Shown here: in pieces, positions 58,775-64,000 of the stretch
How the letters are laid out: every line of letters starts with the position of its first letter
How positions within the stretch are numbered: position 1 is the stretch's first letter
Assembly (NCBI GenBank): GCA_037720595.1
Contig: JBBJLW010000008.1
Span: forward strand, 1-64,000
Length of the DNA: 64,000 nt
Source of the DNA: Gaiellasilicea sp037720595
GTDB lineage: Bacteria > Actinomycetota > Thermoleophilia > Gaiellales > Gaiellaceae
Direction: 5' to 3'
Notes under the pieces: generated by a model
What the model saw: only the letters and a program-made list of their open reading frames with translations
Told to the model about the DNA's origin: nothing
Databases searched by the model: none
Program-made: the position numbers and the translations under genes

Positions 58775-59039
58775 ACGAGACGCCGCTCGACTGCACAGCG
58801 CGGCGGGCGAGCTCAAGGTCGTCGCCGAGCCGGCCGGCACGCGCGGCGGCTACGACGACCTCCGCCGCGCAGCGACCCGAGAACCGATCGGCAAGGGCCT
58901 CCGCCCCACGGTCTCGTCGACCGCCGACCTCGCACGAATGCTCGCCGCCCTCGGCCGCGAAGCCGACATGCCGAAGCTCCTCGCCCTCCGCCGCCTCCAA
59001 GCACTCGAGCGAACGCTCGGTCACGAGCTCGGACTCTGA
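58775..59039 (+). pseudogene. nucleotidyltransferase remnant (AbiEii/MNT-like C-terminal part)
   Basis: A frame without start codon runs from after TAA at about 58772 to TGA 59037-59039. It encodes LKVVAEPAGTRGGYDDLRRA and VSSTADLARMLAALGREADM followed by PKLLALRRLQALERTL, resembling the end of nucleotidyltransferase-fold proteins found in toxin-antitoxin loci. The N-terminal catalytic part is missing. Family call is from pattern memory. Confidence 0.4.
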
Positions 59040-59385
59040 CTCGGACGAAGCGCCGGCGATCGGGCCACGTCGTGCCCTCCCCTGTTCAGCGCGATAGCCA
59101 GGGAGACACAGATGCACTACGAGTGCAGGGCCGGACCCGTCGACCTCGCAAGCCTGCCGAGTCGCGAGCAACTCGGCAGCGTCGTGAGAACGAGAGCAGA
59201 CGTCGAACTTGCCTCCCTGAGTGCCCACCGCTGGACATCGCCCTACGTCACGCGTCCGAACGCCCAACGCATCCGACGGTCGCGGGTCGTTAGACCAAAT
59301 CGCGAGACGGGACGCGAGCGGAGATGCCGAGCCTCCCTGTTGACGCACCGGGTAGCGTCAAGAAGATCGAGGCAAGGAGGCTCGC
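59040..59385. other. intergenic stretch without convincing gene
   Basis: 346 bases. A reading frame from ATG 59112 has Arg-rich, low-quality composition and is not believed. A 7-bp inverted repeat TTGACGC/GCGTCAA (59341-59362) lies 24 bases before the next gene, and TTGACG also resembles a -35 element, so promoter and operator are likely there. Confidence 0.4.
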
Positions 59386-59727
59386 ATGACTGATCTCATG
59401 TCCGCACTGCTTGGCGGCTTCATCGGAGGCACGCTCGGCGTTGTCGGAACGCTCATTGCCTCATATTGGGGGCCGCGAAAGCTCGAGGAGTGGCGAGAGC
59501 GCCAGCAAGAGGACCGGCAGTTCGGTCCTCGGAAGAAGCTGTTGCTTCGGATGCTGAACGACGAGCTGCCGATTCGTTCACTCAGTCAGCTCAGCCGGGT
59601 CACCGGAACTAGCGACGAGGAGTGTCGTCGGCTCCTGATCGAGATCGGCGCTCGTGGAGTGTCGATGGCGGGCGACCAAGAAGGGTGGGCGTTAATCACC
59701 CGCTACCCGCTCGATCGCGAACAGTGA
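59386..59727 (+). CDS. membrane-tethered HTH-like hypothetical protein
   Basis: 113 residues preceded by GGAGG. A single N-terminal membrane helix (LLGGFIGGTLGVVGTLIASY) is followed by a basic linker and a segment IRSLSQLSRVTGTSDEECRR with the look of a winged-helix DNA-binding or MarR-like core. No family recognised. Alone in an accessory region beside the putative nuclease operon. Confidence 0.6.
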   Translation: MTDLMSALLGGFIGGTLGVVGTLIASYWGPRKLEEWRERQQEDRQFGPRKKLLLRMLNDELPIRSLSQLSRVTGTSDEECRRLLIEIGARGVSMAGDQEGWALITRYPLDREQ

Positions 59728-59801
59728 TGCGTTAGGCCCGCGAGCGACTCCGAATGTTCGGACGTTGCGCGGCGTGTTGTGGACGCCGTGGTCGCCGCCC
59801 G

Positions 59802-61055
59802 TTAGCTCTCGAGCGGTAGACGCAACTCGTCGCCTCCGTCGCTGCTGGTCTTGTCCAGCTTCTGGTCGTCCGCGGTTGAGAGTGGAGGGTCGCCGCTCTT
59901 GTCGGCCCGACCACGATCGGACGTACTGATGGCTGCGTCGCGCCGTTCCGCCGCAGCATCGCCTGTGTCCCCGTGAAGCGCCGACTCGAATGCGGTCACG
60001 ACGCTGCGGTCGAGATCCGCAGCGGTGACGAGGAACGTGATCACATCAAGCAGGAGTTTTGACGTGAGCGGCTCTGGTTCACCGACGAACTCGGTTATCG
60101 GCCGCCTGTTCGCGAACGCCGCAACGACGACGGTCTGCAGCGTCCTCAGCATCGCTGTGGCTTGGTCGGGTCGCCTCAGCAGCCGCGTGATGAGCTCTAG
60201 CAGACTGTCGTAGTAAGGCGGAAGTTCCTGGAAGACTGACTCGAGGTCGGCACGATCGCCGCCTTCGATCCGCTGCTGGAGTGTCTTCAGTGCATGGACG
60301 CGTTGCTGCGCTTCGCGCAGGTTGTGCTCGCCTCCGAACAAATACGCTGGAAGACTCTCTTGAAGGTTCGGGAGCCCGCGTTTCAGAATCGCTTCGCACG
60401 CTGCGAACAGAGCCAGGCAGTACCGGAAGGCATGCTCGCCGATCAAGCAGAGGATGCCGCGATCGCGGACGTCACCCTTCTTTGCCTGTTCAAGATACGA
60501 GATGCCGTACTCGAGGTTCCGATGGATCGGAAGTTGCCAAAACAGGCGTCCGACGTAGTCGGAAAGCTCCTTCACGCCGCTCGGCGTGCCGGCAAGGAGG
60601 GCATCGAAGCGCTTAAGCATTGCTTCGTCGAATAGCCCCACATCGTCGCTACTCATCCGATAGGAGTCTGCGAGGCGATCGAAGTCGTTGGCCGTGAGAA
60701 TGCCGAGGCCGAGGCGGGCGCCGAGGTCGCGCATCGATGACGTACGATCCTGCTCGCGCGCTACGACGAGATAGGCGCCGCTCGCGCCGAAGAACTCGAC
60801 GACACCTCGGAGCCAAAAAAGTTCGAGGGCGCCAACACGCCCTGACTTGCACTCTGCGATTCGGTAATGCAGTCCGAAGTCCGGATCGACCTCGACGCCG
60901 AGGACGTCAAGGTCTGTCAGTTCGAGGACGGCAGCCTTGCCACGAGCCGGAGTCGCCTTGAATGTGGACAGCGGGACCCGCAGCAAGGCTGCCGAGCCGA
61001 GCGACCAGAACCAGCGCGCTGTCGCGAGCTTTAGGGTCAAGTCCTGCTCGCTCAC
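59802..61055 (-). CDS. hypothetical protein with PD-(D/E)XK-like nuclease N-terminus
   Basis: 417 residues from GTG 61055, whose GTGA overlaps the stop of the gene before it. The N-terminal 90 residues contain LELTDLDVLGVE (Asp48/50) and RIAECKSG (Glu68, Lys70), then a hydrophobic segment ending YLVVA, the layout of restriction-endonuclease-like folds. The middle 250 residues are helical with SYLEQAKKGDVRDRGILCL; the C-terminal 70 are disordered and acidic. No named family. Codon use is less GC-biased than the core genes. Possible defence or DNA-processing nuclease. Confidence 0.55.
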   Translation of the reverse strand: MSEQDLTLKLATARWFWSLGSAALLRVPLSTFKATPARGKAAVLELTDLDVLGVEVDPDFGLHYRIAECKSGRVGALELFWLRGVVEFFGASGAYLVVAREQDRTSSMRDLGARLGLGILTANDFDRLADSYRMSSDDVGLFDEAMLKRFDALLAGTPSGVKELSDYVGRLFWQLPIHRNLEYGISYLEQAKKGDVRDRGILCLIGEHAFRYCLALFAACEAILKRGLPNLQESLPAYLFGGEHNLREAQQRVHALKTLQQRIEGGDRADLESVFQELPPYYDSLLELITRLLRRPDQATAMLRTLQTVVVAAFANRRPITEFVGEPEPLTSKLLLDVITFLVTAADLDRSVVTAFESALHGDTGDAAAERRDAAISTSDRGRADKSGDPPLSTADDQKLDKTSSDGGDELRLPLES

Positions 61056-62324
61056 AGGATCCCTCCGCCGCGTGCGGCCTTCACGAGCACTGACCACTCG
61101 TCCGGCGCGAGTTGAACCTGCGACTTGCGCTCTTGAATAGTTGCCATCGCGTTTGTGTACTGATCTCCGTGGGCCAGAAGGTCACGGGCCGTCTCGTCAA
61201 GGCCGCGCGTGCTCACGTTCTCCTGGTACATCAGCAGATCGAGCGCGAGTCGCACCGCTTCCTTGTTGTCCTCGGTGTCGATCAGCCTAACGGCGACCCA
61301 GTTCCCGCTCGGGAGGAAGTCGACGATCTGCAGCCTGTAGAGGGTGTAGTACTGCCGGCTGTGCTCGCTGTGCGGGCCTAATGGTGAAATTCGTTGATGC
61401 GTCAAGCAACCTACTTAGGATTGCTGCTGGCGATTGGATGCGGGTAGCGACGGCGCGGTGTTCGCCGTAGCGGACGCAGGCGAGAATCTGCACCGCCTTT
61501 TCAAGTACGGCCTTCTTGACGGTTAGAAACTGGCGATCGGCAACATACGGAAGGAAGGCGAAGCTGGCATCGCCGCCTACGCCCTTGATGGTCGGCGCGA
61601 GCAACAAACCGCGCGCGAGCATGTCCTTCATTACCGGGTTCGACTCATCAACGAGGAGTCCCTGCTCGCCACGGAGTGCCTGCATCACGTTACGCACATC
61701 GGCGACCTCGTGATGTTCGTAGATGTCCTTCATGACCGTGGGGTTCTCGAAGACAAAGAAGGGCGAGTAGAGAAGCTGTGTCCCGTCGGAAAGCTTTAGC
61801 GTCTTCACGAGCTGCGTCGACTCACCGACTGCGAGGATCGGACGCAGATCCGCCTCCGGAATCTCCTCCTGAACGACTTCCAGCTCTCGGGGCGCCTCCG
61901 CAAGCGCATTGACGAGCCCGACGGTCTCGCGTTCGAGCTCGCTCGGGGCGCGTTCATCCCAGATCTTGCCGAGCAGCTCGTACAGGTTCTGGTGGTATGG
62001 AACGTTCTCATCGATCTGCACCTTCGACGGAGACGGTCGGCGCACCCGCACCATTCCGGCTTCCTCGAGCACACCGATGACACTGTCGAACGCGAGACTC
62101 TCCACGCCGAGCTCTTGCGCCGCGATCTGCCTCAGAGCGTTTGCGTCTTCGACGACATCAAGACCGCGGAGGTTCACGGCGAGGTTCGCTGCCATCCCAA
62201 TCAGCCGAGTCGTTCCGAGTTGCGCGATGTGCGCGCTGCGCGTGTCGACGTTGCCCATCCCTTGGTGGACGTCGTGGCAGCGGAGACCGATGTCTGCGGC
62301 GGTGAGCGGCATGGTGGAATCCAT
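61052..62324 (-). pseudogene. hypothetical wHTH-like gene, partner of nuclease-like gene, frameshifted
   Basis: From ATG 62324 (or 62312) one frame gives about 305 residues, including IAAQELGVESLAFDSVIGVL (winged-helix-like) and a regular region to SPAAILSRLLDAS. The frame must then shift near 61388-61395 to continue with PLGPHSEHSRQYYTLYRLQI and a coherent C-terminus ending at 61052. Dropping one base of the TTT (coding strand) there restores a continuous protein of about 423 residues. No family recognised. If the shift is an assembly error, this is an intact two-gene operon. Confidence 0.5.
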
Positions 62325-62528
62325 GTTATTCGCGGCAGCCGCGCACTCGAACGAGGTCGCCGGGGGGCGCGCATGCTGTCGACGGTCGGCCTTCGCCTGC
62401 GCGACAAAATAGGGGCCACCGAACGAGATTGCTCTCTTTCGGTGGCCCACGACCCAGCAGGGTTGCCCCCACCACGCCGATTTACCCGACCGACCACGGT
62501 TTACGCAGTCGGTCGAGCAGGCACGATT

Positions 62529-63299
62529 TTAGTCGCTCTGACCGCCTGATTCAAGCGCCTCCTCTGCGTGGAACGACGGCGAGTCAACGCGCCGTTGGCG
62601 ACGTGGACGACGCTGCTTCGTCATCCGTTCTAGGCGCGACGTCACCGCTTCGTCGAAGTGTGCCTTTCGCCAAGTCGGGACCCCCTTGACCGTGGCGGTC
62701 TCGAGGAGGCTCCAGAGCGCATCCTCGTCGAGGGTCGCAGTGAGGAAGTAGGCATCGGAGATGTTCGCCTCGGCGAACGATGCGCCGGTCATGTCCGCGC
62801 CCTCGAAATGTGCGCCCTGCATGCGAGCGCGGAAAAACTCCGCCTGGCTGAGGTCAGCACGCTTGGCTTTCGCTGCCTTGAATTCAGCGGACACGAGCGT
62901 CGCCTCGTGAAACTTCGCGTGCGAACACTGCGCACCGTGCAGTCGGGCCTCGGTGAGGTCGGCGCGGGTCAGCCACGCGCGCTCGAGATCCACCTCGTAT
63001 CCTCTGAGCTTCGTCAGGTCAGCATCGGCGAGCCGCGCATCGCGAAGCGATGCGAAGGCGACATCAGCCTCTCGGAGCGGCAGACCCTCGAGACTGATCC
63101 GCGGCATTACGCAGTTTGCGAGGTCGAGCGGCTCGCGCTCCGCTTCGTCTTCACCTGAAAGCCGGAGCCGCACTGCCTTCGCGAACGCACGCACAAGGAA
63201 GCGGTTCACAAGCGGCGTGTGCGGCAAGGGCAGGTTGGCGCAGATGACCCAGTAGACCTGCTCGCCGAACTCCGCCCCTTCATTGCGAAGGAGCCCATC
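62529..63299 (-). pseudogene. pentapeptide-repeat protein gene, 5' end cut by IS3-family element
   Basis: About ten A(D/N)LxX-type pentapeptides between residues 50 and 160 of the visible frame (DARLADADLTKLRG, RADLTEARLHGAQ, AKRADLSQAEFF, FEGADMTGASF) form a right-handed beta-helix. The frame has only a weak TTG at 63227, and stays open upstream with sensible sequence (EFGEQVYWVICANLPLP) up to the IS end at 63300, so the true N-terminus was displaced. Some members protect gyrase; here function is unknown. Confidence 0.65.
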
Positions 63300-63350
63300 A
63301 TGAACCGCTCCGGGAAAGTTGCGGGCTCCGACCCTTGAGAGGATGGGGCC

Positions 63351-63674
63351 ATGTCAAACACATCGAGGAGGTACTCGCCGGACGTTCGTGAGCGTGCGGT
63401 GCGGATGGTGTTCGAGCATCAGCACGAGCACGGGTCGGAGTGGTCAGCGATCGTGTCGATCGCGGGAAAGGTCGGCTGTACGCCGGAGACGTTGCGGAGC
63501 TGGGTTCGTCGGATCGAGGTCGATCAGGGCCGCCGGGCCGGCGTCACGACGGATGAGCGGACGCGGCTGAAGGAGCTCGAGCGTGAGAATCGCGAGCTGC
63601 GACGGGCGAACGAGATCTTGAAGTCGGCGTCGCTTTTCTTCGCGACCGAGCTCGACGGTCGAACGCGGAGGTGA
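63351..63674 (+). CDS. IS3-family transposase OrfA
   Basis: 107 residues. RRYSPDVRERAVRMVFEHQ, VGCTPETLRSWVRRIE is the HTH that binds the IS ends, followed by a leucine-zipper segment (LKELERENRELRRANEILK) and SASLFFATELD. OrfA alone regulates transposition and OrfAB made by -1 frameshifting is the transposase. Confidence 0.95.
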   Translation: MSNTSRRYSPDVRERAVRMVFEHQHEHGSEWSAIVSIAGKVGCTPETLRSWVRRIEVDQGRRAGVTTDERTRLKELERENRELRRANEILKSASLFFATELDGRTRR

Positions 63675-64000
63675 TCGCCTACATCGACAAGCACCGGCAC
63701 CACTTCGGGGTCGAGCCGATCTGCAGCGTGTTGCAGTTCGCCCCACGTACCTACTACGCCGCAAAGTCACGGCCGCCCTGTGCACGGGTTCTGCGCGATG
63801 CAGAGCTGAAGCCGGAGCTGGCTCGCGTCCACCGGGACAACTTCGGTGTGTACGGCGTCGACAAGGTCTGGGCGCAGCTGAACCGTGAAGGCGTCCGAGT
63901 CGCTCGCTGCACCGTCGCTCGCTTGATGCGTGAGCTCGGGCTCAGCGGCGTTGTCAGGGGCAAGCCCAAATTCACGACAGTTCCTGGGGATGAGGCCGAC
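63671..64000 (+). CDS. IS3-family transposase OrfB, N-terminal part (runs off window)
   Basis: 110 codons from GTG 63671, overlapping orfA in -1 phase; in the fusion it would be reached through the upstream SNAEVIAYID stretch. FGVEPICSVLQFAPRTYYAA and NFGVYGVDKVWAQLNREGVR, VARCTVARLMRELGLSG are typical of the region before the rve catalytic domain. The DDE core lies beyond position 64000. Confidence 0.93.
   Translation, partial: MIAYIDKHRHHFGVEPICSVLQFAPRTYYAAKSRPPCARVLRDAELKPELARVHRDNFGVYGVDKVWAQLNREGVRVARCTVARLMRELGLSGVVRGKPKFTTVPGDEAD

Larger units (their letters stand above)
63301..64000 (+). mobile_element. IS3-family insertion sequence, left part
   Basis: Begins with TGAACCGCTCCGGGAAAG, typical of an IS3-family left terminal repeat, 50 bases before orfA. 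Two overlapping transposase frames follow in -1 phase. The right end is outside the window. Confidence 0.85.

Noticed and set aside
59112..59393. 93-codon frame before the membrane HTH gene
   Set aside because: Arg-rich, no ribosome site, and it overlaps a better supported start with GGAGG.

Overview
The window is high-GC actinobacterial chromosome. Many starts are GTG or TTG, and about twenty adjacent gene pairs share a 4-base GTGA/ATGA stop-start overlap. It carries a coenzyme F420 operon (cofC-cofD-npdG-cofE), an actinobacterial-type ferrochelatase next to hemE, a SigA-type sigma factor, and a topoisomerase I whose C-terminal repeats lack zinc cysteines. This fits a deep-branching actinobacterium; class Thermoleophilia (Gaiellales/Solirubrobacterales) is my best guess, inferred from gene content only.

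Layout. 1-18.4 kb is a cell-surface polysaccharide region: glycosyltransferase end, Wzx-like flippase, GT39-like membrane protein, WecA-type transferase fused to a CapD-like N-terminus, Wzm/Wzt exporter halves lying far apart, a GT2/Ig-like protein, SDR, aminotransferase and methyltransferase. A multicopper oxidase-ZIP transporter pair with a DtxR-like operator and the heme genes hemE-hemH are interleaved. At 18.44-18.61 kb lies an unidentified element able to form a stem of about 31 bp. 18.6-27.5 kb holds a PolX/PHP protein, the F420 operon, an amine oxidase, an HD-GYP response regulator, a VOC protein, a gamma-glutamyltransferase and a small LuxR protein.

27.48-38.2 kb is an integrated element bounded by 18-bp direct repeats. 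Joining its two outer flanks rebuilds a 31-bp palindrome, so integration split a hairpin. It encodes excisionase-like HTH proteins, HNH endonuclease plus large terminase, a frameshifted sigma-like gene, XRE and zinc-finger proteins, a primase/helicase, a Spo11/TopoVI-A-like TOPRIM protein and a tyrosine integrase, but no portal, capsid or tail genes. It is either a decayed prophage or a phage-satellite-like element.

38.2-43.5 kb is a signalling block: MalT-like LuxR regulator, membrane HD-GYP protein, a short peptide ORF with its own terminator, a small LuxR protein and an NlpC/P60 hydrolase. 43.6-49.3 kb is a dipeptide/oligopeptide ABC transporter operon. 49.5-58.7 kb is core: sigA, topA, acyltransferase, 5'-3' exonuclease, a frameshifted histone-deacetylase-like gene, a divergent NarL/NarX-type two-component pair and a secreted protein. 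58.7-64 kb is accessory: a nucleotidyltransferase remnant, a membrane-tethered HTH protein, an unrecognised two-gene operon with a PD-(D/E)XK-like nuclease (possible defence system), a pentapeptide-repeat gene cut by an IS3-family element, and the IS itself, running off the end.

Several genes (sigma-like, deacetylase-like, first gene of the nuclease operon) each need a single small indel, in or beside a short repeat, to read through. That may be real decay or residual assembly error, so these pseudogene calls are provisional.
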